Assembly: GCF_018408855.1 (NCBI RefSeq)
Contig: NZ_AP024322.1
Coordinates: 1,054,001 to 1,118,000 of the forward strand
From: Caballeronia sp. NK8
GTDB lineage: Bacteria > Pseudomonadota > Gammaproteobacteria > Burkholderiales > Burkholderiaceae
DNA length: 64,000 bases
Direction of reading: 5' to 3'
A program made the translations under genes and the position numbers. A model generated the notes under the pieces. That model saw only the letters and a program-made list of their open reading frames with translations, was not told where the DNA came from and ran no database searches. Below, one piece after another: positions 46,331 through 55,256 of this stretch; the first letter of the stretch is position 1, and each line of letters begins with the position of its first letter.

Positions 46331-46900
46331 ATGTCGATCACACTCAACGATTTACTGGAATGGCGCGATCGTTTGCCCGATCAGTCGGGCGAAGAAGCGC
46401 ATATGGTGCGCGCATTGATTGCGCGCCGTGAAACGGAATTGCACACACGCGTCGCGGATCTGATCGCGCTCGTGAGTCAGCGCGAAAACTGGAAACTGCA
46501 ACGCTGCGCGGCGGTCGCACGGTGCGCCGAGCAGATGTCTGCCGCGCACCTCGAATCGGCTTGCGAGTATTTTCAGGATCGCAGCGAAGGGCGGCAGCCT
46601 GCCGAAACGCCCGCGCCTTTTTTGGAGTTTTTTCCGGCCGAGCAACTGGAAGCCGACGCACCACGCGCAGCGTCTGCGCTCGCCGCCATGATCGTCGATG
46701 CCGGGCCGCCTGCCCCCGTCGTCAATCTGCACGGCGTAATGGGTTCGCTGGAATCACGCGTGGCGAGTACGCCCGGAGTTACGTGCGGCATTCAGGGCAT
46801 CAGAATCATGCGGATGGTCGCGTTGATGTCGAAAGCGCGCTCGGCTCAGATCGCGAAAATGAGAATGAGCGGCACGCAGGCGTTTTATCAACATTCGTGA
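46331..46900 (+). CDS. Hypothetical cytosolic protein
   Basis: A 189-residue protein beginning MSITLNDLLEWRDRLPDQSG. It is Ala/Glu/Arg-rich, probably helical in the first 80 residues, followed by a short Pro-rich part and a C-terminal segment rich in Met, Arg and Lys. GGAG precedes the ATG. There is no signal peptide or membrane helix. I do not recognise the family. Confidence 0.65.
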   Translation: MSITLNDLLEWRDRLPDQSGEEAHMVRALIARRETELHTRVADLIALVSQRENWKLQRCAAVARCAEQMSAAHLESACEYFQDRSEGRQPAETPAPFLEFFPAEQLEADAPRAASALAAMIVDAGPPAPVVNLHGVMGSLESRVASTPGVTCGIQGIRIMRMVALMSKARSAQIAKMRMSGTQAFYQHS

Positions 46901-47181
46901 CATTCGATAGTTTCACGCGACGCAAATTGATTCGCGTCGCGTAATTTTTTGTATCAGATTCCCGTCAATTTGGCCTGGCGTGCGTCGTTTGAATCGTCGG
47001 AAGTCTCGCCTATACTGGATTCAACAGCTTATTCGATTGAGAACGGCGCGATGTCGTTCGTCATGCAGATTAATCGGGCTCTGCATTCAGGAAATTCGAA
47101 TAGCGCGCATTGCGGTCCCGTTTTCCGCCAACATTAATGCAAGACGGCGGGTCCCGAAACTGGACCGGCCAGGGAGCCATC

Positions 47182-47922
47182 GTGAAAAGCCTGCTGAGCA
47201 GAAGAGGGAGCTTGCTCGACAATGCGCCATCGTTTCTCGTGCGTCAAAAGTCGATCGGTCCGGTCCGTTTTCCCGCACCCGATATTCAAGCCGAAGACGT
47301 GCCCACGGACGAAGACATTCCCGCAGTCCCGCCGCCTTCGACACGGGTGACGCCGCTGCGCCCGGCTACGGTTTCGTCACCGCAATCGTCCAGGCAATCG
47401 TTGCAGGCTGCGCAACTCGCGGAAGTCGAATGGCTCGTTCAGCAAGGCGTGCTGTCGACATTTCGGACGTTTCAAAGTTTCGCCTACTCGGCGAGCCTGC
47501 TGTTCTATCCGCGCGAACTGGTCTACTACGCCGTGCTGTACCACGATGATGCCGTGTGGCGCGTGCTCAAAGCCGGCGATATCGATGCAGCGGAGCCGGC
47601 GTTTCGTCATTTCGTGGAACAGGCTATGCGCCTCGCCGACGCCGAAATGCGGCGCGCGCATCTCGAAGCGCAAAACGAACAATTTTCACGTCTTATTGCG
47701 GAATCCGAAGCGCAGATCGACCGTGTGCGGGTCGATTTACAGCGCGGTGGCACGCAGGATCAGGAAGTCGCGCTGAAGCAACAGGAAGTCCGCAAGGAAC
47801 TGGCGCAACTCGAAGGGCGGCGTGTCGCAGCCCAGGCGCAACTGAACAAACTTCAGCGCCAGCTTCATCAACTGAATACCACGGTCAACGAGAGCGTTCC
47901 GCATCTGCCATCCGTGCGCTGA
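47182..47922 (+). CDS. DUF2968 family protein (GTG start)
   Basis: A 246-residue protein resembling DUF2968, a family described mainly in Burkholderia. It has a basic Pro-rich N-terminal region, the segment VEWLVQQGVLSTFRTFQSFAY, and a C-terminal coiled coil (about residues 160-235, with heptad-like Leu/Val spacing in QNEQFSRLIAESEAQIDRV). I prefer GTG at 47182 because AGGGAG lies 7 bases upstream. The in-frame ATG at 47137 has no ribosome binding site. Function unknown. Confidence 0.8.
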   Translation: MKSLLSRRGSLLDNAPSFLVRQKSIGPVRFPAPDIQAEDVPTDEDIPAVPPPSTRVTPLRPATVSSPQSSRQSLQAAQLAEVEWLVQQGVLSTFRTFQSFAYSASLLFYPRELVYYAVLYHDDAVWRVLKAGDIDAAEPAFRHFVEQAMRLADAEMRRAHLEAQNEQFSRLIAESEAQIDRVRVDLQRGGTQDQEVALKQQEVRKELAQLEGRRVAAQAQLNKLQRQLHQLNTTVNESVPHLPSVR

Positions 47923-47985
47923 CCCGGCGCTTCGATTCGTCCGAAGAAAACGTTGTGATCTCGCGTAAAATCCCGCTTCGGGCAG

Positions 47986-48210
47986 CTAGTCGATTTTTTC
48001 GGCATACTCCGCTCCGAACTTCGCGATATAGGTACTGAGCCCGCGTCCGGCGCGGGCAAGCTGCTTCATTTCCTCGACGCGCGTGCGACCGGGCACGCGA
48101 TAGTCATACAAGTATGTCCCGCCATTGACGAAGCGCACCTTGATGCCGTCGCGCAGGATGTCGAATGCTTCGACGCCCGAATTGCCGGCGAGATTTCGAT
48201 AGGGTTGCAT
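47986..48210 (-). CDS. Small hypothetical protein, KTSC-like
   Basis: A 74-residue protein (MQPYRNLAGNSGVEAFDI at the start). The pattern of an N-terminal Ser/Gly segment, a beta-strand pair FVNGGTYLYDYRVPG and a C-terminal helix is similar to KTSC-domain proteins, but the match is by eye. The ATG at 48210 has a weak ribosome binding site. It is divergent from the next small gene over 84 bp. Confidence 0.65.
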   Translation of the reverse strand: MQPYRNLAGNSGVEAFDILRDGIKVRFVNGGTYLYDYRVPGRTRVEEMKQLARAGRGLSTYIAKFGAEYAEKID

Positions 48211-48294
48211 GGGCTTTTGAACGCGAATGTGCGCAAACGATTGCGCGTCTGAAGCGGGCCTAAAGTTTCGTCGGCCGGGACCGTTAAGGGTGTC

Positions 48295-48537
48295 ATGGAT
48301 AACGATCAATTCCCGTCCCTCGACTCGGACGATCCGCACTTTCAGCACGCTCGCGCGCTGAGTCTCTCGGTCGGTGCGATTCGCCGTGCACAGGGCAAGT
48401 GCAATCCCAACGACTTCCCGGTCGGCTCGCTCGAATGGCACTTTGCCATCGAGGACTTCGCGGAGGACGTCCTGCGCGCGCTGATGGGCGAAACCGAAGG
48501 CGTCGACGTTCAGGTCGGAGAGCGTCCGCGCGACTAA
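48295..48537 (+). CDS. Small acidic hypothetical protein
   Basis: An 80-residue acidic cytosolic protein (MDNDQFPSLDSDDPHFQHAR at the start). AAGGG precedes the ATG. No membrane segment or known motif. Third-position GC is typical of the genome, which supports coding. Confidence 0.65.
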   Translation: MDNDQFPSLDSDDPHFQHARALSLSVGAIRRAQGKCNPNDFPVGSLEWHFAIEDFAEDVLRALMGETEGVDVQVGERPRD

Positions 48538-48571
48538 GCGAGCGGACGCGTTCTGCCACCTGGTTCGTTCG

Positions 48572-49078
48572 TCACAGCTTCACGCCGCCTGCTTCGGGCG
48601 CATCTACGCCCTCCGGCGGAATCGCACCGGTCCGGCTGATGTCGCTCGCGCGGTCGCTCGACCAGTACGGCTCGCGGCCGTAGTGCTGATGCACGGTGCT
48701 GGCCCATACACGATCCGCCATCGACGGCCATGCGTCCTTGTCGAATCCCGGTGAGTTGCGCACCTGTTCCCCAGTCGCGTCGAGCCGGAAGCAGCGATTG
48801 TCAGTATCGAGCGTGAGCGCGCTCCAGGGCACGGCGAGCAACTTGTCGCCGATGCCGAGAAAACCGCCGCTCGACAACACCGCATACGCAATACGCCCGC
48901 TCGACACATCGAGCATGATTTCCTTGAGCGAGCCGACGTCGTGACCGTCGCTGCTTATCACCGAATTGCCGTCGAGCGTGCTCGCGGCCATCACGTCGGG
49001 ACCGGGGCCCGCCGCCGTCGCCGCGCCCTTGCCGACGATCTTCGCGCCGCCCGAAGACTGCTCCATCGATTGATTCAT
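48572..49078 (-). CDS. PRC-barrel domain protein
   Basis: A 168-residue protein whose middle (about residues 30-105) is a PRC-barrel (VISSDGHDVGSLKEIMLDV and KLLAVPWSALTLD). A C-terminal tail with Trp, Tyr and Arg residues follows (DAWPSMADRVWAS). PRC-barrel proteins bind RNA or other partners or act in envelope stress; this one has no signal peptide. AAGGAG precedes the ATG at 49078. Confidence 0.88.
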   Translation of the reverse strand: MNQSMEQSSGGAKIVGKGAATAAGPGPDVMAASTLDGNSVISSDGHDVGSLKEIMLDVSSGRIAYAVLSSGGFLGIGDKLLAVPWSALTLDTDNRCFRLDATGEQVRNSPGFDKDAWPSMADRVWASTVHQHYGREPYWSSDRASDISRTGAIPPEGVDAPEAGGVKL

Positions 49079-49191
49079 GATCCGCTCCTTGAAGGCGTTG
49101 CCATGTACGCCTGTTCTTCAGCAACAGGCGTACCCATGAGCCGTCATGGACGTCTGCTAAGCTCGGGCTTCGTCCAATCCGCTCGCCGTCC

Positions 49192-49872
49192 ATGATCGCT
49201 TTCGAGGAATTGCTTGCCGTCGCGTACAGGAAGGAACGCATGCAAAGCCGCCGGCTTGCCAGAGGCGCGGCGCTTTCCGAGCACGAGGCTCTCGTCAGGA
49301 CACTCGAAAAGACGGCGGGTGAGCAAAGCTTGCGCGATCTCGTCGATGCGCGCCGCGCCGCGCAAACCCGCAACGCCGAGTCGCTGCGCTCGCGCGAGAC
49401 GCGCCGCGCCGAGCGGGCGACCCAGGCGAAACAGCGCAGGACTCAGGACGAAACTGGCGGATGGCGCGGCTGGTTCGACGGCTCCGCGCTGCCGAATCCC
49501 GGACGGCTGGGCATCGGCGGCGTGCTGATCGGGCCGGCCGGCGAGACGTTCGAGATCAGCAAGGCGTCAGGCATGGGGGACAGCAGCGCGGCTGAGTACC
49601 TCGCGCTCATCGCGGTGCTCGAGGCGGCCTTGCGCGCAGGCGCCGTGGACCTCGTGATCTACGGGGACAGCCGCGTGGTCATCGACGACGTGAATTCGCC
49701 CGATGGCGCGACCATCGCCTCGCTCGCGCATCACGCGGCGCGCGTCCGTGCGTTCATCGCGCAGATCGGCGATGTGCGGCTGCAATGGATTCCGCGCGCG
49801 CGCAATCTCCGCGCGGATGCGCTTTCGCGCGATGCGCTCGGCTCGGCGCGCGCGACGGTTGCCGCCGCGTGA
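49192..49872 (+). CDS. RNase H-like protein with basic N-terminal extension
   Basis: A 226-residue protein. Residues 1-88 form a charged, mostly helical region. Residues 90-215 form an RNase HI/RVT_3-type domain with all four acidic catalytic residues apparently present: D96 (WFDGSA), E135 (AEYLAL), D159 (YGDSRVV) and D209 (LRADALSR). It could cut RNA-DNA hybrids. No ribosome binding site is evident before the ATG at 49192. It is not the housekeeping rnhA. Confidence 0.85.
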   Translation: MIAFEELLAVAYRKERMQSRRLARGAALSEHEALVRTLEKTAGEQSLRDLVDARRAAQTRNAESLRSRETRRAERATQAKQRRTQDETGGWRGWFDGSALPNPGRLGIGGVLIGPAGETFEISKASGMGDSSAAEYLALIAVLEAALRAGAVDLVIYGDSRVVIDDVNSPDGATIASLAHHAARVRAFIAQIGDVRLQWIPRARNLRADALSRDALGSARATVAAA

Positions 49873-49897
49873 GAGGCGCCACGCATGGCTTCCATGC

Positions 49898-50641
49898 TTA
49901 CTTCAAATCGCGCACATCCACCGTTGGCGTTTCGCCGAACGCATCGCTCAACAAATGTTCGATCACCTTGCGCGCCGACTCTTCCGGCGTCGAGAGTTGA
50001 CCGTCACGCTTGAGCGCCTCGAAGCGTTCACGCATCGGGAAGCGTTCGGGGTCAGTGTCGCGGATTTCCGCCTGCATGTCGGTGTCGACGACGCCCGGCG
50101 CGACGCTCGCGATGCGCAGCGCGCGATGGCCGTCCAGCGCGACCGCGCGCGCGTGATGATCGAGCGCCGCCTTGGTCGCGCAGTAAACGCTCCATCCGGG
50201 ATAGGCGCTGCGCGCCGCGCCGCTGGAAATATGAACGATGCGCGTGTCCGCCGCCTGCTCACTCGTTTGGACGACGGCAGCCGCGAGCGTCATCGGCGCG
50301 GCCACGTTCAGGCTGACCGCGCGCGCGACGGTGCCCAGGTCCTGAGTTGCGAGACTGCCGACCGGCGCGAGCATGCCCGCGTTGTTGATCAGCAGCACGC
50401 GTTGCGCGCCGGCGACGAAGCGGGACAGGGCGTCGCCCGCCAGCCATTTGGTGAGCGTCGGCAGATCGGCGAGATCCAGTTCGATCTCGTGCAGCTTGCC
50501 GGGATGGCGCGCGGCGAGTTCGTCGTTGCGCTGTCGCGAGATCGCGAGTACCTCGATGCCTTGAGCGAGCAAAAGCTCGGCGAGAGCGGCGCCGAGTCCG
50601 CGCGTGTGGCCGGTGAGGATGGCGCGAGTCTGATGGGACAT
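49898..50641 (-). CDS. SDR-family oxidoreductase
   Basis: A 247-residue short-chain dehydrogenase with nucleotide-binding motif GHTRGLGAAL, NNAG at about residue 93, catalytic Ser in HISSGAA and YCATK active-site Tyr/Lys. The leading TGHTRGLG and the substrate loop resemble sepiapterin-reductase-like SDRs; the substrate is unknown. The ATG at 50641 starts MSHQTRAIL. It is divergent from the porin gene. Confidence 0.92.
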   Translation of the reverse strand: MSHQTRAILTGHTRGLGAALAELLLAQGIEVLAISRQRNDELAARHPGKLHEIELDLADLPTLTKWLAGDALSRFVAGAQRVLLINNAGMLAPVGSLATQDLGTVARAVSLNVAAPMTLAAAVVQTSEQAADTRIVHISSGAARSAYPGWSVYCATKAALDHHARAVALDGHRALRIASVAPGVVDTDMQAEIRDTDPERFPMRERFEALKRDGQLSTPEESARKVIEHLLSDAFGETPTVDVRDLK

Positions 50642-50859
50642 GGAGCGTAGTCGGGTTGGCTGAAGGCGTGTCGATTCTATCGGCAACTCCGGCGGCACGC
50701 CGGCTACGCTGAATTGCGCCGATCCTGCAAGATGAAAGCATGTGGCAAACGGTCGTTCGTTGGTTCCAGGACACAGATGCACGCGGGCGCGTTTTTTCGA
50801 CTGACAAGCTCCTTCACAAAACTGACAATCCTTTTGGTCCTGAATCAACGGAGACTGCC

Positions 50860-52026
50860 ATGCCGATTCGCCCGAAAACGCTTCGCGCTGCGTCAATGAC
50901 CTCCGCGAACGGTCCTGGCGCCGCGCCCGACGCGCGCTGGCTGGCGTTTTCGATGGTTTGCGCGACGCTCGTCGGCACGCCGGCAGCGGCCTGGGCGCAG
51001 AGTTCTGTGCAGCTCTACGGCGAGCTCGACGCCGGTGTCGCGTACGTCAACAACGTTGGCGGCCATTCGCAATATCGACTGACGTCGGGCACCGTCGACG
51101 GCAGCTACTGGGGCTTGCAAGGCACCGAGGATCTGGGCGGCGGCGCGCGCGCGATCTTCCGGCTCGAGCGTGGCTTCTCCGTCGCGACGGGCGAGGGCCT
51201 CAACGATCATCCGATGTACGTCGGCATCGGCACCGAGACGCTCGGCACGATCACCTTCGGTCATCAGTACGATTCGATCCACGATTATTTCCAGGTCTTC
51301 ACGCTGACCGGCAACACGGGCGGCACCGCGTTCGCGCACGTCCTCGACAACGACAACGCCAACAATTCGTTCCTGGCCGCGAACTCCATCAAATACACCA
51401 GCGCGACCTATGGCGGCTTCAGCTTCGGCGGCCTCTACGCGTTTTCCAATCAGGCGGGCGCGTTCTCGAACAACCGCGCATACAGCGTCGGGGCGAATTA
51501 TTCGGCGGGCTCGTTCAACGCGGGTGCGGCGTACCTGCACAACAACGGGCGCGGCAACACGACGAGCGGCGCATACGACTCGCTCACGCTGCCCGGCTCG
51601 TCGAACACCATCTTCAATGCGAACGTGCAGCAGCAGAACACGTTCGGCGTCGGCATGAGCTACGAACTCGGCGAGTTCACCCTGAGCGGCGCGTTCTCCC
51701 GCGCGATCAACTCCGGCGTCACCGATGCCGACACCGGCGACCTGATGCCATCGCTCGCGCTCAACAACTACGAGATCAACGGCATCTACAAGCTGACGCC
51801 GGCCATCCAGCTGGCGGGCATGTACGTGTACACCAACGGCGGCGGCGCGCACTGGCATGAAGGCGCGCTGCAAGTGGACTATCTGCTGTCCAAGCGCACC
51901 GATGTCTATCTCGAGTCGATCTATCAGCGCGCTTCGTCGGGCGCGCCTGCGGTGATCAACACCAACGATCCGTCGAGCGGCCGCAATCAGCTGATGTTGA
52001 GCACGGGCATCCGTCACCGCTTCTGA
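50860..52026 (+). CDS. General bacterial porin, OmpC/Omp32 type
   Basis: A 388-residue outer-membrane porin. The signal peptide is preceded by an unusually long, charged N-terminal stretch and ends at AAAWAQ. The mature chain begins SSVQLYGELDAGVAYVNN, has alternating beta-strand patterns, and ends in the typical C-terminal Phe (GIRHRF). GGAG precedes the ATG at 50860. The trimeric porin admits small solutes; specificity is unknown. Confidence 0.93.
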   Translation: MPIRPKTLRAASMTSANGPGAAPDARWLAFSMVCATLVGTPAAAWAQSSVQLYGELDAGVAYVNNVGGHSQYRLTSGTVDGSYWGLQGTEDLGGGARAIFRLERGFSVATGEGLNDHPMYVGIGTETLGTITFGHQYDSIHDYFQVFTLTGNTGGTAFAHVLDNDNANNSFLAANSIKYTSATYGGFSFGGLYAFSNQAGAFSNNRAYSVGANYSAGSFNAGAAYLHNNGRGNTTSGAYDSLTLPGSSNTIFNANVQQQNTFGVGMSYELGEFTLSGAFSRAINSGVTDADTGDLMPSLALNNYEINGIYKLTPAIQLAGMYVYTNGGGAHWHEGALQVDYLLSKRTDVYLESIYQRASSGAPAVINTNDPSSGRNQLMLSTGIRHRF

Positions 52027-52092
52027 CGCTTTTGAGGACGCGGCGCGCGTGCTAACTTAGCGGTTTTGCTTCCGCTGGTTCGCAGGTGTGCC

Positions 52093-52725
52093 ATGTCGCT
52101 TCAGACCTTCGCGATTTTTCTGCCGGCGTGTTTCGCCATCAACATGGCCTTCGGGCCGAATAACGTGCTGTCACTGTCGAACGGCGCGCGCGAGGGCGTG
52201 CGCGCATCGGTGCTGGCGTCGTTCGGGCGGATCGTCGCGTTCGCGATCATGATCGCCATTGCGGGCCTCGGGCTCGGCGCGTTGCTGCTCGCGTCGCAGA
52301 CGCTTTTCACGGCGATCAAGCTGGCGGGCGCCGCCTATCTCGTCTGGATCGGGGTGAAGCTGATCCGCTCGGGGCCATCGCTCGTCGAAACGGAGGAGGG
52401 CGTGGCGCGCGGCCCGGTGAGTCTCGCGCGGCTCACGAAGCAGGAATTCTGGGTTGCCGCGGGCAATCCGAAGGCGATACTCGTCTTCACGGCATTTTTC
52501 CCGCAATTCGTCGATCGCAGCGCGTATGCGGCGAGCTTCGCGATTCTCGGCGCGACGTTCCTGCTGCTCGAACTCGTGGCGATCGTCATCTATGCCGCAC
52601 TGGGCGCGCGTCTGGGCACGCTTTCGCGCGGTGCGCGCGGCTTCACCTGGTTCAATCGCGTGAGCGGTTCCCTCATGATCGGTTTCGGCGTCATGCTCGC
52701 GTTCGTGCGCAGGCCGGCGACCTAG
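52093..52725 (+). CDS. LysE-family translocator
   Basis: A 210-residue inner-membrane exporter of the LysE/RhtB family with about six transmembrane helices (for example FAIMIAIAGLGLGALLLASQ) and the conserved GNPKAILVFTAFFPQF segment. Substrates in this family are amino acids or similar compounds. The ATG at 52093 starts MSLQTFAIFLP. Confidence 0.92.
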   Translation: MSLQTFAIFLPACFAINMAFGPNNVLSLSNGAREGVRASVLASFGRIVAFAIMIAIAGLGLGALLLASQTLFTAIKLAGAAYLVWIGVKLIRSGPSLVETEEGVARGPVSLARLTKQEFWVAAGNPKAILVFTAFFPQFVDRSAYAASFAILGATFLLLELVAIVIYAALGARLGTLSRGARGFTWFNRVSGSLMIGFGVMLAFVRRPAT

Positions 52726-52865
52726 GGTGTCCCATCTTGCGTTTCAGCTACAGCCGTAAAACAGACGACTGGCAGTAATTTGCGATAATCCCGCCGGTTT
52801 TATCGCATGCGATCGGCGCCTCGATGGCGCCGGTCTGCTTATCGCTGTTTGAAGGATCTTCTCCG

Positions 52866-54419
52866 ATGCTTACTCACTCGTCCGGCGCCTCGCAGACGCG
52901 CTCGTTCACGACCGTCTTTCTGATCGAAATGTGGGAGCGTTTCGGCTATTACGGCATGGCCGCGCTGCTCGTGCTGTTCATGGTCGACCAGATCGGCTTC
53001 ACCGACGAGCACGCCAATCTGACCTGGGGCGCCTTCACCGCGCTGGTATTTTCCGCGCCGTCGATCGGCGGCTGGATCGGCGATAAGGTGCTCGGCGCGC
53101 GCCGCACCATGACGGCGGGCGCGATCGTGCTCGCGCTGGGCTACCTGATGCTCGCGCTGCCGATCGACACGCTCGGGTTCATGTACGCGTCGCTGGGCGT
53201 GATCGTCGTCGGCAACGGGCTTTTCAAGTCGAACGCGGCGAATCTCGTGCGCCGCATCTACGAAGGCGACGACGCGCGCATCGACAGCGCGTTCACGATC
53301 TACTACATGGCGGTGAATATCGGCTCGACCTTCTCGATGCTGGCGACGCCCTGGATCAAGGACCATTGGGGCTGGCATGCCGCGTTCGCCGTGTGCTGCG
53401 GCGGCATGGTGCTCGGCCTTCTCAATTTCGCGCTGATGCGCGAGACGCTCGCGCGTGTCGGCTCCGCGCCGGACGACGCCCCGATCCGCTGGAAGCACGT
53501 GTTCGTGGTCGCGGCGGGCGGCGTGGCGCTGGCGGCATCGACGGTGTTCATCCTGCAGCACAAGGCGGTGGCCGTGGCGTGTGTCTATACGGCGGGCGTC
53601 GCGATCCTTGCGATCTTCGGCTACATGCTCACGAAGTGCGATCGCAGTGAGCGCGCGGGTCTCGTCGCCGCGCTGATTCTCACGCTCCAGGTCATTCTGT
53701 TCTTCGTGTTCTATCAGCAGATGTCGACGTCGCTGACGCTGTTCGCGCTGCGCAACGTCGATCCGATGTTCTCGGTCGGTGGTGTCGGGCTGTTCACGTG
53801 GAGCGCGGCGCAGTTTCAGGCGCTCAATCCAATCTGGATCATGCTGCTGAGCCCGCTCCTCGCGTTCGTCTATACGCGGCAGGCGCAGCGCGGACGCGAT
53901 ATTCCAGTGGCGATGAAATACGCGTTCGGCTTCGTGGTGGTGGCGGTCGGGTTCTTCGTGTTCGGTCTGAGCGGACGTTACGCGGTGGACGGACGCGTGT
54001 CGTCGTGGTTCATGGTGGCGGGCTACGGGCTCTATTCGCTCGGCGAGCTGCTGGTATCGGGCCTCGGCCTCGCGATGATCGCGCGTTACGTTCCCGCCCG
54101 CATGAGCGGCTTCATGATGGGCGCGTATTTCGTCGCGACGGGTGTGTCGCAGTATCTCGGGAGCGTCGTTGCCAATTTCGCGCGCATGCCGTCGGGCAAC
54201 CTCGAACCGATTCAATCGCTGCCTTTGTACACCAAACTGTTCTTCGGCCTCGGCTGGCTAGCGACGGGCGGGGCGGTCGTCGCCATCGTGCTGTTGCCGC
54301 TGCTCGGCAGGCTGTCGCGGGCGCACCAGCTCGCGGTGGAGGCGGCGGTCAATGCCGATGCCGCCGCGAAGGCGCGCGCGCAGCCGGCGGCGAACCCGTT
54401 GGGCGCAAAGAACGTTTGA
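52866..54419 (+). CDS. POT-family proton-coupled peptide transporter
   Basis: A 517-residue oligopeptide transporter of the POT/PTR family with about 14 transmembrane helices. The signature EMWERFGYYGMAALL carries the proton-coupling ExxER motif, and the second signature GNGLFKSNAANLV is present. AAGGA precedes the ATG at 52866. The end of the gene contains the -35 element of the tRNA-fMet promoter. Confidence 0.95.
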   Translation: MLTHSSGASQTRSFTTVFLIEMWERFGYYGMAALLVLFMVDQIGFTDEHANLTWGAFTALVFSAPSIGGWIGDKVLGARRTMTAGAIVLALGYLMLALPIDTLGFMYASLGVIVVGNGLFKSNAANLVRRIYEGDDARIDSAFTIYYMAVNIGSTFSMLATPWIKDHWGWHAAFAVCCGGMVLGLLNFALMRETLARVGSAPDDAPIRWKHVFVVAAGGVALAASTVFILQHKAVAVACVYTAGVAILAIFGYMLTKCDRSERAGLVAALILTLQVILFFVFYQQMSTSLTLFALRNVDPMFSVGGVGLFTWSAAQFQALNPIWIMLLSPLLAFVYTRQAQRGRDIPVAMKYAFGFVVVAVGFFVFGLSGRYAVDGRVSSWFMVAGYGLYSLGELLVSGLGLAMIARYVPARMSGFMMGAYFVATGVSQYLGSVVANFARMPSGNLEPIQSLPLYTKLFFGLGWLATGGAVVAIVLLPLLGRLSRAHQLAVEAAVNADAAAKARAQPAANPLGAKNV

Positions 54420-54445
54420 CTTCGTAGAACGGTCTCGTCTATAAT
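54416..54445 (+). promoter_or_regulatory. Promoter of tRNA-fMet
   Basis: TTGACT at 54416-54421 and TATAAT at 54440-54445 are separated by 18 bp, ending 13 bp before the tRNA. Confidence 0.8.
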
Positions 54446-54458
54446 TTAATTCTTCAGA

Positions 54459-54535
<77 letters not shown>

Positions 54536-54539
54536 AACT

Positions 54540-54770
54540 TTTAGACACGTTTCCGATCGTAGTTTCAATAAGTCGCTCGGAAAGGTCGTCAAAGCTAGCA
54601 CAGTAAGCCTCGTCACGTTGCTCAACCGTGATCGACCCAAAAGGGGTGGCAACAAGTTGCCGGGCTTCACCTGTGGTCCCGGCTAATACATTCTCCAGTT
54701 TCTCGATCTTCCGGCGCACGCGCTGCACAACTGCTGCGTACTGGTCGCTATCAATTCCCCCGTTTGCCAA
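54540..54770 (-). pseudogene. Gene fragment next to tRNA-fMet, recombinase-like (uncertain)
   Basis: About 78 residues (ANGGIDSDQYAAVVQRVRRK and SKSLV segments) look like the helical C-terminal end of a site-specific recombinase or mobile-element protein. No catalytic residues are present. The frame reads on through the tRNA on the opposite strand. Upstream of 54770 the minus frame is broken: a one-base shift near 54768-54775 would extend it (RERYNKF-LANGG). Codon use is less GC-biased than in core genes. Identity is tentative. Confidence 0.35.
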
Positions 54771-54778
54771 AATTTGTT

Positions 54779-55033
54779 GTAACGCTCGCGATCGGCTTCG
54801 GTGCGTGCGAAGTGCTCGATGAGCGCGGGCGCCATGCCGAGTTGGACGATTGCCTGACTCAGGCGGAAGTCGTGGGCGACAATGTGCTGGACTTGTACGA
54901 AGACGATCTCAAGACGCGGCTCATGCCCGGCGGCATGCTGTATCCGAAGCGCGAACTGGCAGGGTATCGCGTGACGAGCAGCGCGGACGCGAGCGACAAG
55001 TCACGCGTGCGGAGCCGTTCGCAGCTCAACTGA
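54779..55033 (+). pseudogene. Truncated gene fragment, unknown
   Basis: An open frame of about 85 codons with high third-position GC (GACEVLDERGRHAELDDC and NVLDLYEDDLKTRLMPGG segments) but no start codon with a ribosome binding site and no family match. It abuts the fragment on the other strand, which suggests a rearranged remnant. It may be an unrelated gene end. Confidence 0.35.
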
Positions 55034-55211
55034 ATGTCGGCAACGTGGTGATGATTCGCTGCGACTGGGATTGGGCTCTAGTAGCTGAACTTTCTCGGAT
55101 GCAGATCTTGCGCAATTTGCTCGGCGGCTCGGGCGCAGGCTTATTGTTTCTTCAATTCACCATAGACGCGGCGTAAGGCATCCCAGATCGCTTGCTCGCA
55201 TCATCGGTTAC

Positions 55212-55247
55212 GCAAATGAGGAAATGTGGACACACTTCCTCATTTGC
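55212..55247. repeat. Near-perfect 36-bp inverted repeat
   Basis: A 12-bp stem (55212-55223 with 55236-55247) whose loop contains a second 4-bp stem (TGTG with CACA). It lies 9 bp after the protease stop. It may terminate the protease transcript, but no T-run follows on the minus strand. Confidence 0.7.
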
Positions 55248-55256
55248 AGACAACGC

